DNA from: Gammaproteobacteria bacterium
Lineage (GTDB): Bacteria; Pseudomonadota; Gammaproteobacteria; UBA6429; Thiohalophilaceae
Assembly (NCBI GenBank): GCA_016125505.1
Contig: WGLP01000002.1
Coordinates: 186,001 to 250,000, forward strand
Length of the DNA: 64,000 nt
Direction of reading: 5' to 3'
Made by a program: the position numbers and the translations under genes. This document shows, piece after piece, positions 26,504 to 35,325 of this stretch (positions are counted from its first letter, which is position 1; each line of letters opens with the position of its first letter). The notes below the pieces were generated by a model. That model saw only the letters and a list, made by a program, of their open reading frames with translations, did not search any database and was not told where the DNA came from.

Positions 26504-27043
26504 TTACTGTATCACTACGCGTGTACCAATTTCCAGCCAGTGCGCAAGTTTTTCGATCTGCTTGTTGGTAAGTGCGACGCAACCCTCAGTCCAATTGAAA
26601 TGCCGGTGCATCCAGAGTGAACCTTGCCCCAAACCGTGAATGCCGATCTGTCCGCCCAGGGCTGTATTTTGTGGCGGTACCTCTCCACTGGCATTCGCCT
26701 CTCTGATTTTATCCAGTGCATTTTCGTCAAGAATACCCTCGACAAATCCATAAAGCGCCTGATGGGCTGTTGGGTAATTCAGGCCGAAAAAAACATGGAA
26801 GGGGCTTTGGTGATTGATCCAGGCGATGCGGTAACTGCCCAGTGGTGTGCGACCGTCACCCTGCTTGTGCAACATGCCGACGCCGCCGCGGCCGAAGGCG
26901 GCATTTTTCAACTGGAGAACTGTTTGGCCGTCTTTTAGAACAGTGACCGTGGCTTGCTGCGTATCCACTTTTACCCAGGCGGCATCCGCCACGGCAGTCA
27001 GCGGTATCAACATCAGGCAGGCCAGAAAGATGGTTCGCAGCAT
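26504..27043 (-). CDS. Short L,D-transpeptidase (YkuD/ErfK domain)
   Basis: A 179-residue protein with a signal peptide (…TAVADAAW) and one YkuD domain, without LysM. The catalytic signature is IGIHGLGQGSLW, then NWTEGCVALTNKQIE with the Cys nucleophile. Family members of this short type crosslink peptidoglycan or hydrolyse amide bonds (YafK/DpaA-like enzymes release Lpp). Its position next to the Lpp-like gene, in the same direction, makes it a second wall-anchoring or wall-release candidate. The ribosome site is weak. Confidence 0.9.
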   Translation of the reverse strand: MLRTIFLACLMLIPLTAVADAAWVKVDTQQATVTVLKDGQTVLQLKNAAFGRGGVGMLHKQGDGRTPLGSYRIAWINHQSPFHVFFGLNYPTAHQALYGFVEGILDENALDKIREANASGEVPPQNTALGGQIGIHGLGQGSLWMHRHFNWTEGCVALTNKQIEKLAHWLEIGTRVVIQ

Positions 27044-27126
27044 GACTCGGTTGTCGGCGTTCGTATAGCGTTCTTTAATAAAGCAGAGTCAAGTTGTGTT
27101 CGTGTGCACACCTATTTATTTGCATT

Positions 27127-27384
27127 TCAACCACCGCTCAGCGCCTGGACCAGGACGACGGAATCCTGCGCCGACAAGGAATGCGTAATATCAAATACTT
27201 GTGCATTGTTAACGAAGAAACGCATATGCGGCCGCATGCGATCCTGTTCGTCAATCACGCGAAAACGAATACCGGGGTATTGTCTGTCCAGATCATTGAG
27301 TAATTCCGCAATCGTTGTTCCCGATGCATCAACAACTGTCTGTTTCGTGTATGCAAGCAGTGGCGACGGGATGCGCACTTTCAT
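27127..27384 (-). CDS. MoaD/ThiS-family ubiquitin-like protein
   Basis: An 85-residue beta-grasp protein ending in Gly-Gly (ALSGG), the feature needed for adenylation and thiocarboxylate formation. The N-terminus MKVRIPSPLLAYTKQ and the central TTIAELLNDLDRQYPG are typical. No moaE, moeB, thiG or thiF gene is nearby. It starts three bases after the stop of the beta-propeller gene, so both are in one operon. MoaD-like proteins paired with BNR-repeat proteins recur in bacteria, to my recollection, without a known function. Confidence 0.9.
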   Translation of the reverse strand: MKVRIPSPLLAYTKQTVVDASGTTIAELLNDLDRQYPGIRFRVIDEQDRMRPHMRFFVNNAQVFDITHSLSAQDSVVLVQALSGG

Positions 27385-27387
27385 TGT

Positions 27388-28560
27388 TCAGATCTCGGCG
27401 ACTTCCAGCGCGTAGATCTCGGGCAGGTGACGTGCAATGCAATGCCAGGTTTTGCCCTCGTTGCGGCTGAGCCAGACTTCACCGCCCGTCGTACCGAAAT
27501 ACAGGCCAAGCTCTTTTTGGGTATCGCTGGTCATGGCCTGGCGTTTTACCGTCCACCATGCCTGTTGCTCAGGCATGCCTGCGTCAAGACGTTTCCAGCC
27601 GGTGCCGCTGTTGCGGGTAACGTAGACTGCCGGTTTACCGTCCGGGCAGGTACGCGGCCACACACTGGTGCCATCCATGGGCAAGACCCAGGCGGTCTTG
27701 TCATCCCGAGGATGTACAACCATGGGAAATCCGATGTCGCCCACTTTCCTGGGCATCTTCTTGCCGATGTGTTGCCACTCCCGCGCAGGACGATCCAGCC
27801 GATAGATGCCGCAGTGGTTTTGCTGATACAGGCGATCGGGGTTGCTTGGGCACATGCGCACGCAATGCGGATCGTGGAAAGCGGGTTTGCTGGCATCGAA
27901 ACCTTCTACTACCTTCAGACCGTCGAGCAAGGCCTGCCAGGTCTGCCCCTGGTCGAGGGATTCATGCACGCCGCCACCGGACATGGCGATATACAAATGT
28001 CTGGGATCGCGGGGATCGACAATGATGGAATGCAGTTTCGGACCGTCCGGTGTGCCATCCTGTTCGCTACCCATCCACTCGCGAAATTGCGGGTCATCGT
28101 TAATCGTCGAAAACGGTTCCCAGGTATCGCCAGCGTCGTCCGAGCGAAACAAACCCTGCGGTGAGGTACCCGCATACCAGGCCTTCGGTTCGTTGGCATG
28201 GCAGGGCGTCAACCAGAAGGTATGTTTGACCGAGCGGCCTTTGCCGTCGGCGGCCTTGGCAAAGGCGGGCGGTTTGCTGGCCTCGCTCCATTTACGCCCC
28301 AGGTTGGTGGAGCGGAAGAGAGTGGGCCCCAGATGCCCGGTAGAGACAGCCGCTAACAAGGTCTTGCCGTCGCGGGGGTCAAGCACCATGTGATGGGTGA
28401 CCTGACCGAGAAAATGCGGGCCGTCGATTTTCCATTTTTTTCGCCTGGCGTCGCTATGCAGTAACCATCCCCCCTTGCGCGTGGCAACGAGGACAACGAG
28501 CTTTTTCCCCGCGCTGGATTTGGCTCCCGGTTTATTATCAGATTTTTTTGCGGCACCCAT
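27388..28560 (-). CDS. BNR/sialidase-like beta-propeller protein
   Basis: A cytoplasmic-looking protein of 390 residues. The start MGAAKKSDNKPGAKSSAGKK has AGGAGG seven to eight bases upstream. Repeated Asp-box motifs (LFRSTNLGRKWSE, LFRSDDAGDTWEP, VHESLDQGQTWQA, VWLSRNEGKTWHC) mark the blades of a sialidase-type propeller. No sialidase catalytic residues or signal peptide are evident, so glycosidase activity is doubtful. It is followed at three bases by the MoaD-like gene; a scaffold or acceptor role for that protein is a guess. Confidence 0.88.
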   Translation of the reverse strand: MGAAKKSDNKPGAKSSAGKKLVVLVATRKGGWLLHSDARRKKWKIDGPHFLGQVTHHMVLDPRDGKTLLAAVSTGHLGPTLFRSTNLGRKWSEASKPPAFAKAADGKGRSVKHTFWLTPCHANEPKAWYAGTSPQGLFRSDDAGDTWEPFSTINDDPQFREWMGSEQDGTPDGPKLHSIIVDPRDPRHLYIAMSGGGVHESLDQGQTWQALLDGLKVVEGFDASKPAFHDPHCVRMCPSNPDRLYQQNHCGIYRLDRPAREWQHIGKKMPRKVGDIGFPMVVHPRDDKTAWVLPMDGTSVWPRTCPDGKPAVYVTRNSGTGWKRLDAGMPEQQAWWTVKRQAMTSDTQKELGLYFGTTGGEVWLSRNEGKTWHCIARHLPEIYALEVAEI

Positions 28561-28883
28561 GGACTTCCTCCTGAAGATGAGGTGGTGATATCCAGTCACG
28601 TTTAACTATAGCGCAGGCGTTCAATCATGCCGATTGGTGTGTGCAATATATATAGTATGGTCGCGGCCCTGCCGTCTCGGCATGCCGCCCTGGCCCCGTG
28701 CCATTAAACCGTAATATCAGTAGTTGCTTAATTGTAAAGTTTTGTTAGACTTGAACGATAAATAGTTACCGTTCTCGCGTTCATCACGCGCATATATATA
28801 AGTAGGTCACGTCCAAGTGCCCATATTGAGCGGATTCGGGGGGGAAATGAAACTTCGATCCGTTTACACCATGGGAGAAAAAC
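28561..28883. other. Divergent promoter region of the propeller and porin genes
   Basis: 323 bases without a gene. It is AT-rich with TATATATAGTATG (around 28647) and CATATATATAAGTAGG (around 28790) segments that may hold promoters for the two divergent units. No operator was identified. Confidence 0.35.
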
Positions 28884-30017
28884 ATGAAGAAGTACGTCCT
28901 TGGCCTGCTTGCCTGGCTGCTGGTCTGTGCATCCCTGCCAGTCCAGGCAGCTGATGTTTCAATTAGCGGTTATGCATCCTTCGCAGGAACCTATTCCGAT
29001 AGTAAAGATTCCAGCGGAACGGAAGTTCCTTATTATTTCGGACTGGCAACGAACAAGGCCCAGTTCGACACGGTAGATAACGATATCGGCCTGCAGTTCG
29101 CTGCAACGGTATCGGATAAAGTCGATATGACGGTCGTGCTCCACGCCCGCGGCGGCTCCAATAATAATTACAGCATCGACACCCAATGGGCCTACGCCTC
29201 TTACCACTTCACGCAGGACCTGGAACTGCGGATGGGTAAATACAAAGGCCCTTTCTACATGATTTCCGATTACAAGAACGTCGGCTACGCCTATCCCTGG
29301 GTACGTCCGCCACTTGAAGTGTACAGCACCAACCCGATCGAGGCCTTGAGCGGTCTGGATGTGTTGTGGACAAAGGACGCCGGGCACATGCGCTATCTGT
29401 TCGAGGTCTACGGTGGCAATGGTTCGCACACCGGACAAGTTCTCGCGCAGGTCGCCGATGGCAGTGGTGGTGCGTTTACGGCAGGTCAGGCAGTTTCATT
29501 CGATACTCCGAAATCCTTCGGTATCAATATGTCCATGTCGGGCGACATCGGCAGCGTGCGCCTGGGTTATTACAGCACGGACGTGACCGCCGCCAACTTT
29601 GGCATTACCAATCAGCACGGTTCGTTCGCCGGTCTTGGATTCACCATCGACTGGAAAAATATCGTGGTCTACAGCGAATACATCATCCGCGATACCGACA
29701 ATACGACCGCGATGCAATCCGCCTTCCCGGATCAGATCGCCTATTACATGACCGTAGGTTATCGGATCAAGAAATATCTTCCCTATCTCACTTACGCCAA
29801 GATCGACGAAGGTAACTTCAAATCTCCAGTTGCCCAGGTACAGGATTCCGTTGCCCTGGGCCTGCGTGCTGAAGTCGGTGACGCATCGGCTGTGAAATTT
29901 GAAGTGATGAGGGTTAGCCCGCAAAAGAACAGTGCCGGCGGTGATTACGGCCTGTTTAATTCCGGCGGGGTAAAAGACGGTAATGTCTATACCGTGTCCT
30001 TCGATACGATTTTTTAA
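28884..30017 (+). CDS. Outer-membrane porin
   Basis: A 377-residue beta-barrel with a signal peptide ending VQAAD and a terminal Phe (FDTIF), the outer-membrane insertion signature. Alternating hydrophobic strands and Gly/Asn/Asp-rich turns run throughout. GGGAG lies just upstream. It resembles general or anion porins of gammaproteobacteria. A small phosphate-binding-like gene follows at 12 bases, suggesting a shared uptake or envelope-stress role, but the channel's selectivity cannot be read from the sequence. Confidence 0.88.
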   Translation: MKKYVLGLLAWLLVCASLPVQAADVSISGYASFAGTYSDSKDSSGTEVPYYFGLATNKAQFDTVDNDIGLQFAATVSDKVDMTVVLHARGGSNNNYSIDTQWAYASYHFTQDLELRMGKYKGPFYMISDYKNVGYAYPWVRPPLEVYSTNPIEALSGLDVLWTKDAGHMRYLFEVYGGNGSHTGQVLAQVADGSGGAFTAGQAVSFDTPKSFGINMSMSGDIGSVRLGYYSTDVTAANFGITNQHGSFAGLGFTIDWKNIVVYSEYIIRDTDNTTAMQSAFPDQIAYYMTVGYRIKKYLPYLTYAKIDEGNFKSPVAQVQDSVALGLRAEVGDASAVKFEVMRVSPQKNSAGGDYGLFNSGGVKDGNVYTVSFDTIF

Positions 30018-30029
30018 GTGAGGATAGCA

Positions 30030-30467
30030 ATGAGCAAGTTACAGAATGTTTTTGGCAGTGTGTTGGCGATATTACTGCTCGTGGCCGTTATCCCGAATGT
30101 GCAGGCGGAGATCGCTGTTATCACCAATCCTGATGTGAAGGAAATCGGCCTCTCCAAGGATAAACTGGCCGATATCTATCTTGGCAGGAAAAAATCCTAT
30201 TCCGATGGCTCGCGGGTTGAGCCGGTGGATCAGGAAGCCGATACGGCGGTGCGCGACAAGTTTTATCGTGCAGTCGTCAAAATGTCCAACAGCGAAGTCA
30301 ATCGCTACTGGGCCAAGCTTAAATTCACTGGCAAGGGCAAACCGCCCAGAGTCGTCAACGGGGATGAATCGGTGCGTGACTGGGTCGCATCGCATTCCGG
30401 GGCCATCGGATATATCGATGGGAAATACCTGAATGATAGCGTCAAGGTTGTCCTGATCATTCCATAA
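30030..30467 (+). CDS. Small PstS-like substrate-binding protein
   Basis: A 145-residue periplasmic protein with a signal peptide ending VQAEI. It contains the PBP-like region (AVITNPDVKEIGLSKDKLAD, IYLGRKKSYSDG, and the C-terminal GAIGYIDG) seen in phosphate ABC transporter binding proteins, but it is about half the size of PstS. No permease genes accompany it. Such short forms often sit beside porins or TonB genes in marine gammaproteobacteria. A terminator follows the stop. Confidence 0.85.
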   Translation: MSKLQNVFGSVLAILLLVAVIPNVQAEIAVITNPDVKEIGLSKDKLADIYLGRKKSYSDGSRVEPVDQEADTAVRDKFYRAVVKMSNSEVNRYWAKLKFTGKGKPPRVVNGDESVRDWVASHSGAIGYIDGKYLNDSVKVVLIIP

Positions 30468-30479
30468 CGCCTGTGCCAG

Positions 30480-30509
30480 GACTCCCCTGTTTTATTCTGC
30501 AGGGGAGTC
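30480..30509 (+). terminator. Stem-loop terminator after PstS-like gene
   Basis: A perfect 10-bp stem GACTCCCCTG/CAGGGGAGTC with a ten-base loop lies 12 bases after the stop. The following TGTCTTTGCC is only partly U-rich, so termination may be incomplete. Confidence 0.6.
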
Positions 30510-30555
30510 TGTCTTTGCCGATAACAGGTCTAGTCTGATCGTAGAGTGACAAACG

Positions 30556-31272
30556 ATGAAAAAACTTATCTTCATTCTGTCGTTTGCATTGCTGGTCTCC
30601 GGAGTGTCCCACGCTGCGGGAGACCCCATGCAAAGTCTGTTCAGTTTCCAGCAAGCGATGGCGAATAACGGCAGTACTACCGCCATGATGAAACTTGGCG
30701 AAATGTATGAACAGGGCGTCGGTACCAAGCAGGACCTCGATAAGGCGATAGAGATGTATCGTAAGGCCAAGGCAGGCGGCCACGCCGGTGCGGATGCGGC
30801 GATCGCCCGGGTCTTGCGCACCAAGCAGTCGCTTGCGGATGCCGCACGTCGTGAAAAGGTACAGTCTGTCGAAAGCAAGCGCCAGGAACAGGAAAGGCAA
30901 CGCGCCGAAGCCGAACGCCAGGCACAGGCTGCGCATCAGGCTGAACTGGAACGTCAGGCACGGGAAAAGGCGCGCCAGGACGCGCTGGCCAGGAAACGCG
31001 CCGAACAGGCCCGCCATGATGCTGAGGCCAGGGCAAAAGCGGAACAAGCGGCGCGTGCCAGGGCAGCGGCAGCAGCCGAGGCTGCGCGCCGGGCGCAGCA
31101 ACAGGCGCTCCAGGAAAAGACGCGCGCCGAAGCGCGTAAACAGCAGCAGGCAAAGGCACCGCCAGCCAGCGATGCGCCTGCACCGAAAGAATCCGGAAAT
31201 AATAGTGCTGAAACCTTTAAATCGGATCCGTGCAAAGGACCGGCGGCACGTGTTATGTCAATTTGTAAATAA
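30556..31272 (+). CDS. Exported Sel1-repeat/coiled-coil protein
   Basis: A 238-residue periplasmic protein. After the signal peptide (…VSHAAGD), one Sel1-like repeat (STTAMMKLGEMYEQGVGTKQ) is followed by a long Ala/Arg/Glu/Gln coiled coil resembling TolA (~95-205) and a short Cys-containing tail (SDPCKGPAARVMSICK). Together with the next gene it forms a related pair, probably a local duplication. Sel1 domains mediate protein contacts; no partner is known. Confidence 0.85.
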   Translation: MKKLIFILSFALLVSGVSHAAGDPMQSLFSFQQAMANNGSTTAMMKLGEMYEQGVGTKQDLDKAIEMYRKAKAGGHAGADAAIARVLRTKQSLADAARREKVQSVESKRQEQERQRAEAERQAQAAHQAELERQAREKARQDALARKRAEQARHDAEARAKAEQAARARAAAAAEAARRAQQQALQEKTRAEARKQQQAKAPPASDAPAPKESGNNSAETFKSDPCKGPAARVMSICK

Positions 31273-31305
31273 ACGAATCGCAAAGAATTATTGGGGCGGT
31301 TAAAC

Positions 31306-32367
31306 ATGAACAAACAAAGCAAGGTACTGATGGCAATCGCGCTGTCATTGTGTGTAGGCATGCTGGATTCGGCGATCGCATTTGCCGATGAGGGTAAATC
31401 GCCAAAGAGCCAGGGCGGGTTTGGTAATCTTGATGCCAGCCAGTTCAAGCTGGATATGATTCTGGCGCAACGGGGCGATCCGGATGCGCAATATCATGTG
31501 GGTAACGCCTATGAAGAAGGCCGTGGCACGCAGAAAAATCTGAAACAGGCGTTTGAATGGTACAGCAAGGCGGCGCAACAGAACCAGTATGAGGCCGAAT
31601 ATAAACTGGGAAGCTTATATGAAAACGGCATGGGCGTGCGTCAGGACTACAAAAAGGCCATGGAGTGGTACAAGCGTGCGGCGGAAAACAGTTGTAGCCA
31701 GGTCAGGGACCGGCTCAATCAGCAGGCCTACGATCATCGGAAAGAAGAAATGAAACGTTCGCTGGCGACCATGAAGGTCGAGCAGGAACAGCGTGACAAG
31801 GAACAACGCGCGAAGGAACTGCGCGACAAGGAACAGCAGGAAAAAGAACAGCGCGAACGGGAGCGCAAGACGGCTGAAGAACGCGCCAGACAGGAAGCAG
31901 CGCGCAAGCAACAAGCTACTGTACAAAAGAAAAAGATCGTGATGGCCTCCGCCGAGCGCGTCACTATCACGGATATCAGTGACGTGGTTTTAAAGAACAA
32001 GTGGAGCAACGGTTCCGTCCCGGCGGATTATCTCCCATCGGACAGTACGCATTGCCTGCGCGCATCCGGCAGCGAGATTGTCTGTTTCTCCGATGAGAAG
32101 CAGCGTGTGATCGCGGGTCAGCAGGTAACATTTACCACCAAGGCCACCTTGTCGGATTTCAAAACCGACGGTTCATTTCAGGTGAAATACAATTACAACG
32201 CGGTTCAGGTAGGCAAGGCGTCGTCGCCCGGCATCAGCGTTGATCCCAACGGCTTGAAACTGGCGCAGGGCTGGCAGGAGCCGCCGTTATCCATGGTCTG
32301 CCGTACGGCGGATCGTGTGAACCTTTACTGTAGCCGCGGCAACATCAAACTCCACTATCATCACTGA
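31306..32367 (+). CDS. Second exported Sel1-repeat/coiled-coil protein
   Basis: A 353-residue protein with a signal peptide (…AIAFADE). Two Sel1 repeats (DAQYHVGNAYEEGRGTQKN and AEYKLGSLYENGMGVRQD) are followed by a charged coiled coil (QRDKEQRAKELRDKEQQEKE) and a ~140-residue beta-rich C-terminal domain with four cysteines that the upstream paralogue lacks. I do not recognise that domain. It could bind an envelope partner. The start follows GGGGCGG. Confidence 0.85.
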   Translation: MNKQSKVLMAIALSLCVGMLDSAIAFADEGKSPKSQGGFGNLDASQFKLDMILAQRGDPDAQYHVGNAYEEGRGTQKNLKQAFEWYSKAAQQNQYEAEYKLGSLYENGMGVRQDYKKAMEWYKRAAENSCSQVRDRLNQQAYDHRKEEMKRSLATMKVEQEQRDKEQRAKELRDKEQQEKEQRERERKTAEERARQEAARKQQATVQKKKIVMASAERVTITDISDVVLKNKWSNGSVPADYLPSDSTHCLRASGSEIVCFSDEKQRVIAGQQVTFTTKATLSDFKTDGSFQVKYNYNAVQVGKASSPGISVDPNGLKLAQGWQEPPLSMVCRTADRVNLYCSRGNIKLHYHH

Positions 32368-32409
32368 TAGCGACAATTCAGCAGACGGATTGTCCCACCC
32401 TGACATTGG

Positions 32410-32432
32410 ATTAACACAGGGAGCGTGTTAAT
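32410..32432. promoter_or_regulatory. Inverted repeat ATTAACAC/GTGTTAAT upstream of iorAB-type genes
   Basis: A perfect 8-base inverted repeat with a seven-base centre lies about 130 bases before the molybdenum hydroxylase small subunit. It looks like an operator rather than a terminator, since no T-run follows. Confidence 0.35.
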
Positions 32433-32560
32433 TCACCCATCCCCCTTGCACTATCCTTGCATGCTTGCCTGAATTGCATAAAAAATATGGATTAAGGCCA
32501 TGTTGAGTTAGCGCATCGGCGGCGCTAGACTGCGGTAAGTTTTTCGCAGGAGTGTCGCCG

Positions 32561-33037
32561 ATGGTTAAGCTGAAGATAAACGGAAAACTGACCGCACTCG
32601 ATGTCGATGGTGCCACGCCCCTGCTCTGGGCCCTGCGGGAGCAGGCCGGTCTGACCGGCACCAAGTACAGTTGCGGTATCGGCATCTGCGGTGCCTGCAC
32701 CGTATTGCTCGATGGCAAGGCCGTGCGTTCCTGCATCATTCCAGTGTCTTCCCTGAATCCCGCACAGGATATTGTCACTATCGAAGGGCTGTCTGCCGAC
32801 AACCAGCATCCGCTGCAACAGGCCTGGAAAGAACTCGATGTCCCGCAGTGCGGTTACTGCCAGTCAGGCATGATCATGGCGGCAGCGGCATTGTTGAGTA
32901 CCCATCCAGATCCCACCGATGCGGATATCGACGGCAATATCACCAATATTTGCCGATGCGGCACATTCAATCGTGTGCGGCGCGGCATTCATCTCGCGGC
33001 CGAGATTCATCAGAAACTCAACGGCAGGAGGTCATGA
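32561..33037 (+). CDS. iorA: [2Fe-2S] subunit of molybdenum hydroxylase (IorA type)
   Basis: A 158-residue small subunit. A plant-type ferredoxin cluster (YSCGIGICGACTVLLDGKAVRSC) is followed by the helical [2Fe-2S] domain (CGYCQSGMIM, CRCGTFNRV). AGGAG eight bases before MVKLKINGK fixes the start. Two-subunit enzymes of this type, such as isoquinoline 1-oxidoreductase, hydroxylate N-heterocycles or oxidise aldehydes and lack an FAD subunit. The gene name is by analogy; the substrate is unknown. Its stop overlaps the next start (ATGA). Confidence 0.9.
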   Translation: MVKLKINGKLTALDVDGATPLLWALREQAGLTGTKYSCGIGICGACTVLLDGKAVRSCIIPVSSLNPAQDIVTIEGLSADNQHPLQQAWKELDVPQCGYCQSGMIMAAAALLSTHPDPTDADIDGNITNICRCGTFNRVRRGIHLAAEIHQKLNGRRS

Positions 33038-35238
33038 TGAAGAAGGAACGTATCAATGTCTCTCGCCGGGAATTTCTTATTCAAAGTACCGCCCTGGGCA
33101 CCGGCTTTTCACTGGGACTGTATCTACCCTTTCTGTCCGGCAGCGTCTTTGCCGCGGAAGGCAGTGCGGCAAAAACGGCATCCGCGGTAAAGGAGGTCGA
33201 TGCCTGGGTGGTGATTGAACCTGACGATACCGTCGTTATTCGCATCGCGCGTTCGGAAATGGGCCAGGGCACGCTCACCGGTCTGGCGCAACTGGTCGCC
33301 GAGGAACTCGAATGTGATTGGGCCAAGGTGACGACGGAATATCCGACACCGGGTCAGAACCTCGCGCGGGATCGGATCTGGGGTGACTTTGCCACCGGTG
33401 GCAGCCGGGGCATTCGCAGCAGCCAGCAATATGTGCGCAAGGGCGGCGCGGTGGCACGGGAGATGTTAATTGAAGCCGCTGCCAACGAATGGAAGGTACC
33501 GATGGCGGAATGCCGTGCCGCCAACAGCGTGATTACTCACGTGCCAAGCGGGCGCACAACGACATACGGCAAGGTGGCCGCGGCGGCGGTCAATTCGTTT
33601 CCGCCACAGGACGTCGAACTCAAGGATCCAAAAGACTGGAAATTGATCGGCAAACCCGTCAAACGCCTGGACACCGACGACAAACTCAACGGCAAGCAGA
33701 TCTTCGCGGCGGACCTGAAATTACCCGGCATGCTCAATGCCGCCATCAAGGCCTGTCCGGTCTTCGGCGGCAAGGTGAAATCCTTTGATGCGGCCAAGGT
33801 CAACAAGATGCCCGGCGTGCGCAAGGTCGTCAAAGTGGAAGACTACGCCGTCGCTGTCGTTGCCGAGACCTGGTGGCAGGCGAAGACGGCGCTCGATGCC
33901 TTGCCGATCAACTGGGATCTGGGTCCGAACGCCAAGGTGAGCAGCGCGTCCATCGAGAAGATGCTCGATGCGGGTCTGACCTCGAATAAGCATGTGTTCG
34001 TCGGCAACAAACGTGGCGATGCCAAACAGGCTTTGAAGAGTGCGGCGAAAACCGTAGCGGCGACCTACCGTTATCCTTTCCAGAATCACGCCTGCATGGA
34101 GCCGATGAATGCTACCGCGAAATGGACCAAGGACCGCTGTCTGGTCTGGTGTCCAACGCAAAACGGCGAGGCGGCGTTGTCCGCCGCGGCTGAGGCCGCC
34201 GGGTTACCCATCACGCAATGCGATGTTATTAAAATTAATCTGGGCGGTGGATTTGGTCGGCGCGGATTCCAGGATTATGTGAAGCAGGCTGTCGCCATCG
34301 CGAAGCAGTTGCCGGGGACGCCGGTCAAGTTGTTGTGGACGCGTGAAGAAGACATGATGCATGGTTTTTATCATCCGATCACCAAGTGCAAGCTGGTTGG
34401 CGGTCTGGATGACAAGGGCGATTTGACGGGACTGCATGTGCGTATCTCCGGACAATCCATCCTGGCCTCACTGAACCCCGAGGTGGAAAAGACCGGTGAC
34501 ATGATCACCTTCCAGGGTCTGCTGCCCGACGGTGATCACGAAATCAGTTATACGGTGCCCAACCTGCTGGTCGATCATGCCATGCGCAATCCGCCGGTGC
34601 CTCCGGGTTTCTGGCGCGGGGTGAATATCAACCAGAATACGATCTATATGGAATGTTTTCTGGATGAGCTGGCGCATGCCGCGGGCAAGGATCCGCTGGA
34701 GTTTCGCCGTAAGCTGATGGCCGAGCACCCCAAGGCACTGGCCGTGCTCAACACGGTGGCGGAAAAGGCCGGCTGGGGCAAGCCCGCGGCAAACGGCATT
34801 CATCGCGGGCTTGCGGTGTGCAAGACCTTTGGCAGCTATGTCGCCGCGTGTGCGGAAGTCTCGGTCGACGATAAAGGTCAGCTCACGATCCATCGTATCG
34901 TGGCGGCGACTGATCCGGGTTATGCGGTGAATCCGCAACAGATCGAGGCGCAGGTGGAAGGCTCGTTTGTGTTTGGTCTCTCGGCGTTGTTGTATGGCGA
35001 GTGCACGGTGAAGAACGGCGCGATACAACAAACCAATTTTCACAACTACCCGTCGATGCTGATCAAGGAGATGCCCAGGGTCGATGTGACTATCAGGCCC
35101 TCCGGTGGCTTCTGGGGCGGCATTGGTGAACCCACCATTGCGGTGGCGGCACCGGCAGTGCTGAACGGGATCTTCGCCGCAACCGGCAAACGGATTCGCC
35201 AGATTCCCCTGAAGGATACTGACCTGCGCAAGGTATAA
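33034..35238 (+). CDS. iorB: Molybdopterin subunit of molybdenum hydroxylase (IorB type)
   Basis: A 734-residue large subunit. The Tat signal is SRREFLIQSTALGTG near the N-terminus, so it folds in the cytoplasm and is exported together with the small subunit. Molybdopterin contacts appear in GGGFGRRGFQDY and the MoCo/catalytic Glu motif is GGIGEP near the end. The start is the first of two ATGs and overlaps the iorA-type stop, showing translational coupling. Periplasmic oxidation with electrons to a cytochrome or quinone is likely. Other annotated names include xanthine dehydrogenase family and aldehyde oxidase. Confidence 0.93.
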   Translation: MMKKERINVSRREFLIQSTALGTGFSLGLYLPFLSGSVFAAEGSAAKTASAVKEVDAWVVIEPDDTVVIRIARSEMGQGTLTGLAQLVAEELECDWAKVTTEYPTPGQNLARDRIWGDFATGGSRGIRSSQQYVRKGGAVAREMLIEAAANEWKVPMAECRAANSVITHVPSGRTTTYGKVAAAAVNSFPPQDVELKDPKDWKLIGKPVKRLDTDDKLNGKQIFAADLKLPGMLNAAIKACPVFGGKVKSFDAAKVNKMPGVRKVVKVEDYAVAVVAETWWQAKTALDALPINWDLGPNAKVSSASIEKMLDAGLTSNKHVFVGNKRGDAKQALKSAAKTVAATYRYPFQNHACMEPMNATAKWTKDRCLVWCPTQNGEAALSAAAEAAGLPITQCDVIKINLGGGFGRRGFQDYVKQAVAIAKQLPGTPVKLLWTREEDMMHGFYHPITKCKLVGGLDDKGDLTGLHVRISGQSILASLNPEVEKTGDMITFQGLLPDGDHEISYTVPNLLVDHAMRNPPVPPGFWRGVNINQNTIYMECFLDELAHAAGKDPLEFRRKLMAEHPKALAVLNTVAEKAGWGKPAANGIHRGLAVCKTFGSYVAACAEVSVDDKGQLTIHRIVAATDPGYAVNPQQIEAQVEGSFVFGLSALLYGECTVKNGAIQQTNFHNYPSMLIKEMPRVDVTIRPSGGFWGGIGEPTIAVAAPAVLNGIFAATGKRIRQIPLKDTDLRKV

Positions 35239-35325
35239 GACGCCAGCCAAATAATAATCTGCTGCAGAACCTGCAGCGTTGCTGTTAGCAAAAAATAATG
35301 AAACGATTCATCAAGGGGGATATGT

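Noticed and set aside
13743-28800. Repeated TATATATAGTATG-like segments near 13.74, 28.65 and 28.79 kb
   Set aside because: Most simply AT-rich promoter -10 regions; too short and simple to call a motif.
32671-33033. Upstream extension of the molybdopterin subunit frame
   Set aside because: It overlaps the [2Fe-2S] subunit in another frame; the Tat signal and ATGA overlap fix the start at 33034.
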